From Petrimonas sulfuriphila (lineage in GTDB: Bacteria; Bacteroidota; Bacteroidia; Bacteroidales; Dysgonomonadaceae), in the NCBI GenBank assembly GCA_038561985.1, contig CP073276.1:1488001-1552000 (forward strand): DNA of 64,000 nt, read 5' to 3'. The notes below the pieces were generated by a model, which ran no database searches, was not told where the DNA came from, and was given only the letters and a program-made list of their open reading frames with translations. Shown one piece after another: positions 16,324-24,293 of the stretch (its first letter is position 1; each line of letters opens with the position of its first letter). The position numbers were made by a program, and so were the translations under genes.

Positions 16324-17307
16324 ATGCAATTTGCCAACCCTACATATCTTTATTTGCTGCTGATACTGGCTCCGCTGATCGCGTGGTACATCGTGCGCAT
16401 GTCTAAAACACAGGCGTCCTTCAAACTGGCTTCCACCCATGCCTTCAACAGTAAGAACAGGGGAGTTAAAACGTACCTGCGCCACCTGCCGTTCGCGCTA
16501 AGGATGATGGCAGTTGCGCTGATAATAGTGGTCGTGGCACGCCCGCAGGCGGTGGATAGCTGGGAAGAGTCTGAAACGCAGGGAATTGATATAGTGCTGG
16601 CTCTTGACGTGTCGGGGTCGATGCTGGCGCAGGATTTGCTACCCAACCGGCTGGAAGCCGCTAAAAAAGTGGCTGCCGAATTTATCACCGACCGGAAGAA
16701 TGATAACATCGGATTGGTGATTTTTGCCGGGGAAAGCTTTACGCAATGTCCCATGACCACCGATCACAAGGTCCTGCTGAACCTGTTGAACGGTATCGAT
16801 TTCGGGCTTATCGAAGACGGAACGGCTATCGGGCTGGGGCTTGCAAATGCGGTGAACCGGTTGAAAGACAGTGGATCCAAATCGAAAGTGGTGATCTTGC
16901 TGACTGACGGCTCAAACAATCGTGGGCAGATAGCTCCGCTCACAGCGGCCGACCTGGCAAAATCTTACGGCATCCGCGTATATACCATCGGCGCTGGAAC
17001 AAAAGGAATGGCACCAACACCGGTACAAACGCCTTTTGGAATGCGGTTACAGAATATGCCGGTGGATATCGATGAAAAAACGCTGACAGAAATTGCATCC
17101 CTGACCGGAGGAAAATATTTCCGGGCGGAGGACAACGAAAGTCTAAGTAACATATACAACGAGATTGACGAACTGGAAAAATACCTCATCAGCGTGCAGA
17201 ATGTTACCCGAAAGCAGGAATTGTTCTTGCCTTTTGCACTGCTTGCCCTGGGACTGATTCTAATGGAATTGATCCTCAGAAGGACCTGGTTGAGGAATAT
17301 ACCGTAA
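16324..17307 (+). CDS. batA: VWA-domain membrane protein BatA
   Basis: A 327-residue inner-membrane protein. It starts with the BatA/BatB pattern FANPTYLYLLLILAPLIAWY (first membrane helix), has a second helix near residue 60, then a VWA domain with an intact MIDAS loop (LALDVSGSML, DxSxS) and a C-terminal helix. Together with BatB it forms the VWA pair of the aerotolerance operon, which in B. fragilis supports survival in oxygen. Neighbours are the BatD-like membrane protein and batB, 30 bp downstream. Confidence 0.92.
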   Translation: MQFANPTYLYLLLILAPLIAWYIVRMSKTQASFKLASTHAFNSKNRGVKTYLRHLPFALRMMAVALIIVVVARPQAVDSWEESETQGIDIVLALDVSGSMLAQDLLPNRLEAAKKVAAEFITDRKNDNIGLVIFAGESFTQCPMTTDHKVLLNLLNGIDFGLIEDGTAIGLGLANAVNRLKDSGSKSKVVILLTDGSNNRGQIAPLTAADLAKSYGIRVYTIGAGTKGMAPTPVQTPFGMRLQNMPVDIDEKTLTEIASLTGGKYFRAEDNESLSNIYNEIDELEKYLISVQNVTRKQELFLPFALLALGLILMELILRRTWLRNIP

Positions 17308-17337
17308 AAGTGATGCGTTAAGAGAATAAAAAAAGAA

Positions 17338-18360
17338 ATGTTTAGATTCGAAAATCCGGAATACCTGTACTTGTTTATCGCCATGCCTTTTTTGGTGGCG
17401 CTTTACATTTACCTGAACATTAGAAAGCGAAACGATGTGAAGAAACTTGGCGTGCTTTCTACTGTAAAAAAAATGATGCCCGAATTGTCTCTCAAGCGCT
17501 CCTACTTGAAGTTCTGGCTGATTTTTGCAGCGCTTTGCACGGGAATTATTATGATTGCCCGTCCACAATTTGGAACTAAGGTGGAAAACGTTGAAAAGGA
17601 GGGGATTGAGCTGGTAATTGCCATAGACGTTTCCAATTCCATGCTGGCGCGCGATGTTTCTCCCGACAGGTTGTCACGGGCAAAACAGATCTTGTCGAGG
17701 ATCATCGATGTTCGCAAAAACGATAAGGTAGCCCTTATTGTCTTTGCAGGAGAGGCATATGTCCAGATGCCACTGACTTCCGATACGCAGTCGGCAAAGC
17801 TGTTTCTAAATACCATTGATCCAAGTCTGGTGCCCGTTCAGGGGACGGCTATTGCCGAGGCTATAACGTTAGGAGTAAGTTCTTTTTCGGGCGACCGGGA
17901 CGTGGATAAAGCCATGATTCTTATCACCGACGGTGAAGACCACGAAGGAAACGCCAACGAAGTTGCCAGGCAAGCCTCCGATGCCGGGATTATGATAAAT
18001 GTTATTGGGATAGGGTCGGTGGAAGGAACGCCTGTGCCTGAATCGGAATACAGCAACAATTACAGGACAGACAGCGGAGGACAGGTGGTTGTCTCGCGGC
18101 TGAACGAACAAATGGCTCAGGAGATTGCTCAAAACGGAAAAGGACTGTATGTGCAGGCCGATAATTCCAATACCGCCGTACGGGCTCTGGAGACGGAATT
18201 GAATGAACTGGAGACCAAAAAAACAACCAGCCTTTCTTATTCGGAATATGACGAGAAATTTCCGTTCTTTGCCTGGATATTATTGATTATCTTGATTGTC
18301 GAATTCCTGATATACGACAAGAAAAATCCGCTGTTTAAAAATATTCGCTTATTCAGATGA
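17338..18360 (+). CDS. batB: VWA-domain membrane protein BatB
   Basis: A 340-residue paralogue of BatA: FENPEYLYLFIAMPFLVALY at the start, a second helix near residue 60, a VWA domain with the MIDAS loop IAIDVSNSMLARDVSPDRL, and a C-terminal membrane helix (FFAWILLIILIVEFLIY). The Asn inside DVSNSM keeps the DxSxS metal ligands. Its stop overlaps the batC start (ATGA at 18357-18360), indicating coupling. Confidence 0.92.
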   Translation: MFRFENPEYLYLFIAMPFLVALYIYLNIRKRNDVKKLGVLSTVKKMMPELSLKRSYLKFWLIFAALCTGIIMIARPQFGTKVENVEKEGIELVIAIDVSNSMLARDVSPDRLSRAKQILSRIIDVRKNDKVALIVFAGEAYVQMPLTSDTQSAKLFLNTIDPSLVPVQGTAIAEAITLGVSSFSGDRDVDKAMILITDGEDHEGNANEVARQASDAGIMINVIGIGSVEGTPVPESEYSNNYRTDSGGQVVVSRLNEQMAQEIAQNGKGLYVQADNSNTAVRALETELNELETKKTTSLSYSEYDEKFPFFAWILLIILIVEFLIYDKKNPLFKNIRLFR

Positions 18361-19061
18361 GGTTAAACATATTGAAATACAGTTTGTTGTTGATAATGAT
18401 GGCTTTGACTCTGCCGCTATCGGCTCAGAAAGAGGTGCGAAAGAATGTACGCAAGGGTAATAAAGCGTACCAGCAGCAAAAATTCTCGGAGGCGTTTACG
18501 TTTTACAACGATGCCCTGGCAGAGAACCCGTCGTCGCCCGAAGCCAATTACAATGCAGGCAATACGCTGTACCGCCAAAAAGAATGGGACAAATCCATGG
18601 AGAGCTATCAACAATACCTGGCGTTGGAAAAGGAAAATCCGAAAAAAATGTCGGCTGCCTGGCACAATATCGGAAATTCATTGCTGCAAAAGAAAGAACT
18701 GGAAAAATCGATGGAGGCTTACAAGATGGCTCTTCGGATGAATCCCGAAGACGAGGAAACACGGTATAACCTGGCGGTAGTTCAAAAAATGATACAGGAT
18801 CAACAGCAAGACCAACAACAGGAGCAGCAGCAACAGCAAAATCAGGACCAACAGCAACAGGAGCCGCAAAACAACCAGGATCAACCGAAAAAGCCGGAAG
18901 AGCAGCAAGAACCCGAACAAATGTCGCGCGACAATGCCCGTCAGCTATTGCAGGCTATTGAGCAGGACGAAAAAGAAACGCAGGAAAAAGTAAATAAAAT
19001 AAAGGCGGAGGAACGAAAACAAAAGGCTGACGAAAACAGGCGAAGAAACAGGGACTGGTAA
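18357..19061 (+). CDS. batC: TPR protein BatC with Gln-rich tail
   Basis: A 234-residue exported protein: signal peptide 1-23 (ending LSAQ), about three tetratricopeptide repeats between residues 30 and 145 (for example PEANYNAGNTLYRQKEWDKS), then a low-complexity segment at 147-188 in which most residues are Gln with Asp, Glu, Asn and Pro, and a charged Lys/Glu/Arg helix at the end. The TPRs suggest a scaffold for BatA/BatB. The Gln tract is encoded by repetitive CAR codons (about 18795-18920) prone to length change. Confidence 0.88.
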   Translation: MRLNILKYSLLLIMMALTLPLSAQKEVRKNVRKGNKAYQQQKFSEAFTFYNDALAENPSSPEANYNAGNTLYRQKEWDKSMESYQQYLALEKENPKKMSAAWHNIGNSLLQKKELEKSMEAYKMALRMNPEDEETRYNLAVVQKMIQDQQQDQQQEQQQQQNQDQQQQEPQNNQDQPKKPEEQQEPEQMSRDNARQLLQAIEQDEKETQEKVNKIKAEERKQKADENRRRNRDW

Positions 19062-19104
19062 AACGGATAAAATTACAAATGACGATTTTAGATTTACAAT
19101 TTTA

Positions 19105-20952
19105 ATGAAATATTTTTTAGAAAAATATAGAGTTACATTCCTTTCTCTGGTCTTACTCTTGACCGGAATAACAACCCTTCAGGCGCAGGTGACTTTTCGG
19201 GCATCGGCCCCCAACGGAGTGGTGAAGGGGGAGCAGTTTCGTTTGAGTTACACGCTCAACCAGGAAGGGAAAGACCTTCGTTTGCCAGATTTGAAAGGGT
19301 TTGATGTCCTTTTCGGGCCATCTACATCGCGGAGTTTCAGCCAGAGTACGGTTAACGGGAAAACGACTTCCGAAAGTTCGGTAACGTATACGTATATCCT
19401 TGTGGCTCCTGAAGAAGGTACTTTTACGATCGAGCCAGCCTCCATTACCGTGAACGGGAGCAGTTACCGGTCTAATTCACTGACCGTAAAGGTACTTCCT
19501 CCCGATAAGACAGCCGAGAATCGTCAGGGTGGAAATCCAGGTAGTGCAGGTTCAGGCTCATCATCTGCAGCGCCTGCCGCAACCGTAAGTGCCAACGATG
19601 CCTTTATCCGTGCTATTGTATCGAAAGACAACGTATACGAGCAAGAGGGGTTTACTGTCACTTTTCGGCTTTATACTACGCTGAATATTACCGATTTGGG
19701 CAAGATAGAGTTCCCCGAGTTTGAGGGGTTTATGGCTGAGGAGGTGGCGATAGCGTCAAACCAGCAACTCCAGATGGAGCGGTATAACGGACGAAACTAT
19801 TATACGGCTGATTTAAAGAAAACACTTTTGTTCCCTCAACGATCCGGTAAAATTACCATTCCGTCGGGACGGTTGGAGATGGTGTTCTCCGTTCCTTCCG
19901 GTAAAAAAGTTTCCACCTTCTTTGGAACCCAGGAAGTGATGGCGGATGTGAGAAAATCATTGGTCACTAATCCGTTAACGGTAAATGTAAAGCAGTTGCC
20001 TGAAGGAAAACCGGTGAACTTTTCCAACGCTGTGGGAACGTTTAGCTTCACTTCCTCCATCAACACGCAACAAACTCGGGCAAACGAACCGATTACCGTT
20101 TCGGTCGAAATATCGGGAACAGGAAACATGAAACTTATTCAGAACCCTGAAGTTAAATTTCCCACTAATTTTGAGATTTACGATCCGACCGTGACCAATA
20201 ATTTTCAGGTCACCACCAACGGATTGACCGGCTCCCGGAAAATAGAATATCTTGCTATCCCCCGCTACGAAGGGAATTACGATATTCCGCCCATTGAGTT
20301 TTCCTATTTCGACCTGAATACCCATTCCTATAAAACCCTGAAATCATCCGGATATAATTTACAAGTTGCCAAAGGTGACCCCGGAAAAGCGTCGGCAAGC
20401 AGCTACGTGAACCAGCAGAACGTCCGCGTGGAGCAGGATATTCGTTTCTTGAAAACCGGGGAACCGCAATATCAATACAAGAACAGTTTCTTTGCCGGAT
20501 CCACTGGATATTGGTTATGGTACCTGATCCCCCTAGTTGCACTGATTGTTTTTTATCTCTTTAACCGGAAAATGGCCAGGGAAAATGCCGATGTGGCGCG
20601 GATGAGAACCAGAAAAGCGAACAAGATGGCTATCCGAAGGTTGAAGGTTGCGGAAAAATTCCTGAAGGAGCATAACAAAGAAAAATTTTACGACGAAGTA
20701 CTGCGTGCCCTTTGGGGATATTTCAGCGATAAGTTGTCTATGCCCGTGGCAAACTTAACCAAGGATAATATAGAAAAAGAGCTGTCCGACTACGGAATGG
20801 ACAATGAGTTAACCGGTAAGTTTATGCAGATACTTAATACTTGCGAGTTTGCGCGTTACGCACCGGCAGAGAGTGATGCGGCTATGGATAAGTTGTACAA
20901 CGAAACGGTTGATGCTATCGGTAAAATGGAAAGCAAACTAAAAAGAAAGTGA
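19105..20952 (+). CDS. batD: BatD family protein
   Basis: A 615-residue exported, membrane-anchored protein. Signal peptide 1-28 (ending TTLQAQ), then several beta-sandwich domains (VTFRASAPNGVVKGEQF; the second near residue 170 after a Gly/Ser/Ala linker), one membrane helix near residues 470-490 (GYWLWYLIPLVALIVFYLF), and a cytoplasmic helical tail of about 120 residues. Architecture and position match BatD. It probably carries the large periplasmic part of the bat complex. Confidence 0.9.
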   Translation: MKYFLEKYRVTFLSLVLLLTGITTLQAQVTFRASAPNGVVKGEQFRLSYTLNQEGKDLRLPDLKGFDVLFGPSTSRSFSQSTVNGKTTSESSVTYTYILVAPEEGTFTIEPASITVNGSSYRSNSLTVKVLPPDKTAENRQGGNPGSAGSGSSSAAPAATVSANDAFIRAIVSKDNVYEQEGFTVTFRLYTTLNITDLGKIEFPEFEGFMAEEVAIASNQQLQMERYNGRNYYTADLKKTLLFPQRSGKITIPSGRLEMVFSVPSGKKVSTFFGTQEVMADVRKSLVTNPLTVNVKQLPEGKPVNFSNAVGTFSFTSSINTQQTRANEPITVSVEISGTGNMKLIQNPEVKFPTNFEIYDPTVTNNFQVTTNGLTGSRKIEYLAIPRYEGNYDIPPIEFSYFDLNTHSYKTLKSSGYNLQVAKGDPGKASASSYVNQQNVRVEQDIRFLKTGEPQYQYKNSFFAGSTGYWLWYLIPLVALIVFYLFNRKMARENADVARMRTRKANKMAIRRLKVAEKFLKEHNKEKFYDEVLRALWGYFSDKLSMPVANLTKDNIEKELSDYGMDNELTGKFMQILNTCEFARYAPAESDAAMDKLYNETVDAIGKMESKLKRK

Positions 20953-20953
20953 T

Positions 20954-21718
20954 ATGCAAACAATCAAAAATACATTGATCCTGGTTCTGCTTCTTTTTGC
21001 GACCGTATCTTCTGCACAGAGTTCTGTGGAAATGGCTTCCGAAGCGTATAGGAGTGAAGATTACAAAAGAAGTATCCAACTGTACGAACAGGTGGTGGCC
21101 CAGCAATTATCGGAGGGGAAAGAGTCGGCAGAAATTTACTACAACTTGGGGAACGCCTATTTCAGGAATGGAGAAGCAGCAAAAGCAATCCTTAACTACG
21201 AACGTGCTTTGCTCCTTAATCCGGGCGATAGTGACATTCGCCACAACCTCCGGTTTGCCCGTACGCGTATCGAAGACAAGATCGATACTTCAGAAAGCTT
21301 TTTCCTGACAAATTGGATCTACAGCTTTAAAAACCTGTTCAACTCCAATACGTGGGCAACCATAGCCATAGCCCTCTTTATCGCTTTTCTCTCCTGCATC
21401 GCGACGTTTCTTTTTGTAAGAAAAGTGTGGATTAAAAAAACGGCTTTTTACACCGGTATTATTATTTTTGCCCTGCTTCTTTTGTCCAACGTGTTTGCGT
21501 TCAGTCAGAAAAACAACCGCATTCACCGCAACACTGGTATCGTGATGGCTGCGTCTGCATCTATCATGGCTTCGCCCGATGCCAACAGCCAGGAACTTTT
21601 CCGTCTGCACGAAGGGACTAAGGTGAAGCTTAATAAGACCGATGGGAACTGGATTGAAATAGAAATTGCCAACGGTAGTGTGGGCTGGACATCGAAAGAG
21701 AATGTGGAGGTAATATGA
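20954..21718 (+). CDS. batE: BatE: TPR and SH3-like protein
   Basis: A 254-residue protein with a signal peptide (1-22), two TPR units (about 45-120, including YYNLGNAYFRNGEAAKAI), two membrane helices near residues 130-180, and a C-terminal bacterial SH3-like domain (from about 190: IVMAASASIMASPD, then NWIEIEIANGSVGWTSKE). It starts one base after the batD stop region and overlaps the PAP2 gene by 4 bp, so it is the last classical bat gene in a longer transcript. Confidence 0.88.
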   Translation: MQTIKNTLILVLLLFATVSSAQSSVEMASEAYRSEDYKRSIQLYEQVVAQQLSEGKESAEIYYNLGNAYFRNGEAAKAILNYERALLLNPGDSDIRHNLRFARTRIEDKIDTSESFFLTNWIYSFKNLFNSNTWATIAIALFIAFLSCIATFLFVRKVWIKKTAFYTGIIIFALLLLSNVFAFSQKNNRIHRNTGIVMAASASIMASPDANSQELFRLHEGTKVKLNKTDGNWIEIEIANGSVGWTSKENVEVI

Positions 21719-22416
21719 AAGAAGCGGTTGAAAACTTTTTGCCGGTTGAACGGGACCTTTTTTTTGCTTTGAACGGTAGCGATTCGATCTTTCTGGATAA
21801 TCTCTTCTGGACTTTCACCGGCAGATACGTTTGGGTGCCGTTGCTGTTGTTTCTCGTGGTCGTGTTTTTCTACAAATCGCCGCGCCGGGAAGGTATCCTG
21901 GCGACTGTTTTTCTTATTTTGCTGTTTGCCTTGTGCGACCAGGTTTCTTCGGGGTTGTTCAAACCCCTTTTTGAACGATTCCGCCCAACGCATCATCCTG
22001 ATTTCAAGGAGTTGGTCGATACCGTTAATAACTATCGGGGCGGAAGATTTGGATTTATATCCGGACATGCCACTAACAGCTTTGGGCTGGCTGTCTTCTT
22101 TTCGCTTGTTTTCAGAAACCGATGGGTTACCCTACCTGTTTTTGCATGGGCGATCCTGAACAGCTATTCGCGAATCTACCTGGGCGTACATTTTGTTTCA
22201 GATATTGTAGCCGGAGCTATCACCGGATCGTTGCTCGCCTGGATGCTTTATGAACTTTATGCATGGATAAGGATCCGCTACTTTCATGTTCCGGCTCCGG
22301 AAGGCCGATTATCGGTTTACCCGGCTGAAAGAGGCAGGATAGCAGGCGTGGTATTTGCAGTCTATATACTTTTAATACTATTTTTTAGCCCTTTTTTAGC
22401 AACTTTACCACATTGA
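21715..22416 (+). CDS. PAP2-family membrane phosphatase
   Basis: A 233-residue integral membrane protein with five to six helices. All three PAP2 motifs are present: KPLFERFRP (K-x6-RP), ISGHA (SGH) and SRIYLGVHFVSD (S-R-x5-H-x3-D). Substrates in this family include undecaprenyl pyrophosphate, phosphatidate and lipid A phosphates; which applies here is not shown. Its start overlaps batE (ATGA), so it belongs to the same operon although it is not one of the described bat genes. Confidence 0.88.
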   Translation: MKEAVENFLPVERDLFFALNGSDSIFLDNLFWTFTGRYVWVPLLLFLVVVFFYKSPRREGILATVFLILLFALCDQVSSGLFKPLFERFRPTHHPDFKELVDTVNNYRGGRFGFISGHATNSFGLAVFFSLVFRNRWVTLPVFAWAILNSYSRIYLGVHFVSDIVAGAITGSLLAWMLYELYAWIRIRYFHVPAPEGRLSVYPAERGRIAGVVFAVYILLILFFSPFLATLPH

Positions 22417-22442
22417 AGTTTGTTTAGAGGATACAAAGTAAC

Positions 22443-22468
22443 ATTTTCGTCATTTTTTTGACGAAAAT
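22443..22468. promoter_or_regulatory. Perfect inverted repeat upstream of the HTH gene
   Basis: Arms attttcgtca (22443-22452) and tgacgaaaat (22459-22468) are exactly complementary around a T6 loop. No T-run follows on either strand, so it is not a classical terminator. It lies just before a weak promoter-like pair (TTGG 22471, TAAGTTTA 22494-22501) of the HTH gene and could be an operator. Confidence 0.5.
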
Positions 22469-22549
22469 AATTGGCGTTATCTGAAATATTGTGTAAGTTT
22501 AGGGCATAATTCACTAACGAGATTTATCAATCATAAAAATTAAGCAACC

Positions 22550-22846
22550 ATGGCAAGAACTCTCACTTTTAACGAATTAAGAGCATTGAAGGACAAACTC
22601 CCTGACGGTAGTATCCACCGGATAGCTGAAGAATTGGGCCTAAAACCCGAAACGGTAAGAAACTATTTTGGTGGATACAATTACAAAGAAGGCAAAAGTA
22701 TCGGTGTTCATATCGAGCCCGGCCCCGACGGAGGTATAGTTGTTTTAGATGACTCTACTATATTCGATAAAGCGTTGTCCATATTGGGACTTGAAGATTA
22801 TCCTGTTTATCAGGAAGAACCTGTTGAGGAAGAGGATAATATCTGA
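22550..22846 (+). CDS. Small helix-turn-helix DNA-binding protein
   Basis: A 98-residue cytosolic protein. A HTH is readable at residues 17-45 (DGSIHRIAEELGLKPETVRNYF), where IAEELGLKPETV forms the turn and recognition helix, followed by a Gly/Pro-rich beta segment and an acidic C-terminus (EEPVEEEDNI). Such single-domain proteins are conserved in Bacteroidales and usually annotated only as DNA-binding. It is monocistronic with its own terminator at 22866-22905. Targets unknown; a palindrome 80 bp upstream may be an autoregulatory site. Confidence 0.75.
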   Translation: MARTLTFNELRALKDKLPDGSIHRIAEELGLKPETVRNYFGGYNYKEGKSIGVHIEPGPDGGIVVLDDSTIFDKALSILGLEDYPVYQEEPVEEEDNI

Positions 22847-22865
22847 TCCATCCTGAGAGATGAAG

Positions 22866-22905
22866 CCCAATATTTGATAGATTACAGGCAAATATTGGGT
22901 TTTTT
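22866..22905 (+). terminator. Rho-independent terminator of the HTH gene
   Basis: Arms cccaatatttg (22866-22876) and caaatattggg (22889-22899) give an 11-bp stem with a 12-nt loop, followed directly by six T (22900-22905). Confidence 0.9.
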
Positions 22906-22941
22906 CTTTTGATAGCTATAAACCATTTTAACGATAAGAAC

Positions 22942-24096
22942 ATGGAAAAAGACGATAGAAAACCAGGCAGTCCCGAACAAAAACTGGTGACCGTTGCGAT
23001 TCACTCCTACGAGAAAGCGGTCATCCTCAAATCGATCCTCGAGTCGGAAGGAATTCCTGCCGTTATTCACGGTGTGAGTATCATTCAACCTACGGTTCCC
23101 GGGAACGTGCGGGTGAGGATAAACGAAAGTGATCTGCCCAGGGCGCTTACCATCATTGAGCAGGTTGATTTTACCTCCAACGTTGAGTCGGAGGATGACC
23201 TCGAAAAAGTGAAGGTTAAAAACGAAGTGTTGATACCGGTAGATTTTTCGAACTATACGTTGAAAACCTGTGAATTCGGATTTAATCTTGCTTTCGACAT
23301 CGGCTGCGACGTAAAATTGGTCCATTCTTTCTTCACCCCTTATTATCCGATGGCCATACCTTTTGGAGATTCTTTCTCAGTCCAGACATCCGATAAGGAT
23401 CTTTATAAAGACATTAGAAACAAGATGGAGTCGGAAATGAACACGTTGGTCAAAAATATCAGTGAGAGGATTGCCAACAACGAATTTCCCGATGTCAAGT
23501 TTTCATACCTGCTGATGGAAGGCCTTCCCGAAGAAGAGATCATCTCCTATTCCAAAAAACAACGTCCGCGGGCTATCGTGATGGGTACCCGGGGAAGCAA
23601 CGCAAAGGACCTTGACCTGATCGGCAGTGTTACCGCAGAAGTGATTGACGGCTGTAAGACACCGATCTTTGCCATTCCCGAGAACTCCAAGGATCAGGAT
23701 ATTTCTCAAATGAAGAACATCCTTTTCCTGACCAACTTCAGGGAGCGTGAATTTAAGGCTTTCGATATCATGATGGCTTTCATAAAGCCTTATCCTGTGA
23801 AAGTGTATTTAGCACATATGGCCAGGAAAGAGGATATGTGGGACGAAATCAAGTTGTCGGGAACCCAAAAGTACCTGGAGGAACAATATCCCGATCTGGA
23901 TATTGATTATGAGGTGATTGACCGTGACAGGCAACTCGAAGTCGTACTCGAGGAGTTTGTGAAGGAACACAAGATAGACATGATCGCCATGTCGAGCTCG
24001 AGAAGAGGACTGTTTGCCCGTATCTTTAACCCGGGAATCGCACGAAGGATGCTTTTCCATTCCGACACACCGTTATTGGTGATCAAAGGATTATAA
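22942..24096 (+). CDS. Universal stress protein with N-terminal DUF2007-like domain
   Basis: A 384-residue cytosolic protein. Residues about 8-75 resemble DUF2007 (LVTVAIHSYEKAVILKSILESEGIPA), a putative signal-transducing domain. Two UspA domains follow: about 95-250 (ILIPVDFSNYTL-type start, ending in VMGTRGSNAKDLDLIGSV with a G-x2-G-x9-G-S-like nucleotide-binding loop) and about 260-384 (ILFLTNFRE … MSSSRRGLFARIF). The frame opens 33 bp earlier inside the preceding terminator, so the ATG at 22942 is chosen. Ligand and role unknown. Confidence 0.85.
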   Translation: MEKDDRKPGSPEQKLVTVAIHSYEKAVILKSILESEGIPAVIHGVSIIQPTVPGNVRVRINESDLPRALTIIEQVDFTSNVESEDDLEKVKVKNEVLIPVDFSNYTLKTCEFGFNLAFDIGCDVKLVHSFFTPYYPMAIPFGDSFSVQTSDKDLYKDIRNKMESEMNTLVKNISERIANNEFPDVKFSYLLMEGLPEEEIISYSKKQRPRAIVMGTRGSNAKDLDLIGSVTAEVIDGCKTPIFAIPENSKDQDISQMKNILFLTNFREREFKAFDIMMAFIKPYPVKVYLAHMARKEDMWDEIKLSGTQKYLEEQYPDLDIDYEVIDRDRQLEVVLEEFVKEHKIDMIAMSSSRRGLFARIFNPGIARRMLFHSDTPLLVIKGL

Positions 24097-24106
24097 AAAA
24101 GCGAAG

Positions 24107-24154
24107 AGAGGCCGTCCCGCAGAAGTAATTTCCTTTTTGAGACGGCCTCTTTTT
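24107..24154 (+). terminator. Rho-independent terminator after the universal stress gene
   Basis: Arms agaggccgtc (24107-24116) and gacggcctct (24141-24150) form a 10-bp GC-rich stem, then a T-run to 24154. On the minus strand an A/T run (24095-24100) also follows, so it may stop tRNA-Cys transcription from the other side. Confidence 0.85.
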
Positions 24155-24156
24155 AG

Positions 24157-24227
24157 AGGTACCTGGCGGAGTCGAACCGCCGTAGACGGTTTTGCAGACC
24201 GCTACCTAGCCACTCGGTCAAGGTACC
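24157..24227 (-). tRNA. tRNA-Cys (anticodon GCA)
   Basis: On the minus strand a 71-nt cloverleaf begins GGTACCT and ends AGGTACC plus discriminator U. The D-arm has GAGTGGCTAGGT, the anticodon stem GCGGT/ACCGT encloses loop CTGCAAA, giving anticodon GCA (24195-24193), and the T-arm is GGCGG-TTCGACT-CCGCC. CCA is not encoded. Confidence 0.96.
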
Positions 24228-24247
24228 GATTTTGCATAAAGCGAATG

Positions 24248-24278
24248 CAAAGATAATGTATTTATTTTTGTGAACAAA
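24248..24278 (-). promoter_or_regulatory. Promoter of tRNA-Cys
   Basis: Minus-strand TTTG (24278-24275), 19-bp spacer, TATCTTTG (24255-24248): a perfect -33/-7 pair. Predicted start is about 13 nt upstream of the mature tRNA 5' end. Confidence 0.85.
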
Positions 24279-24293
24279 ACTCTTCCCTACAAT

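Noticed and set aside
18417-18920. Long open frames opposite and in other frames to batC
   Set aside because: They arise from the repetitive CAR codons; their Leu-rich translations are shadows of the Gln tract.
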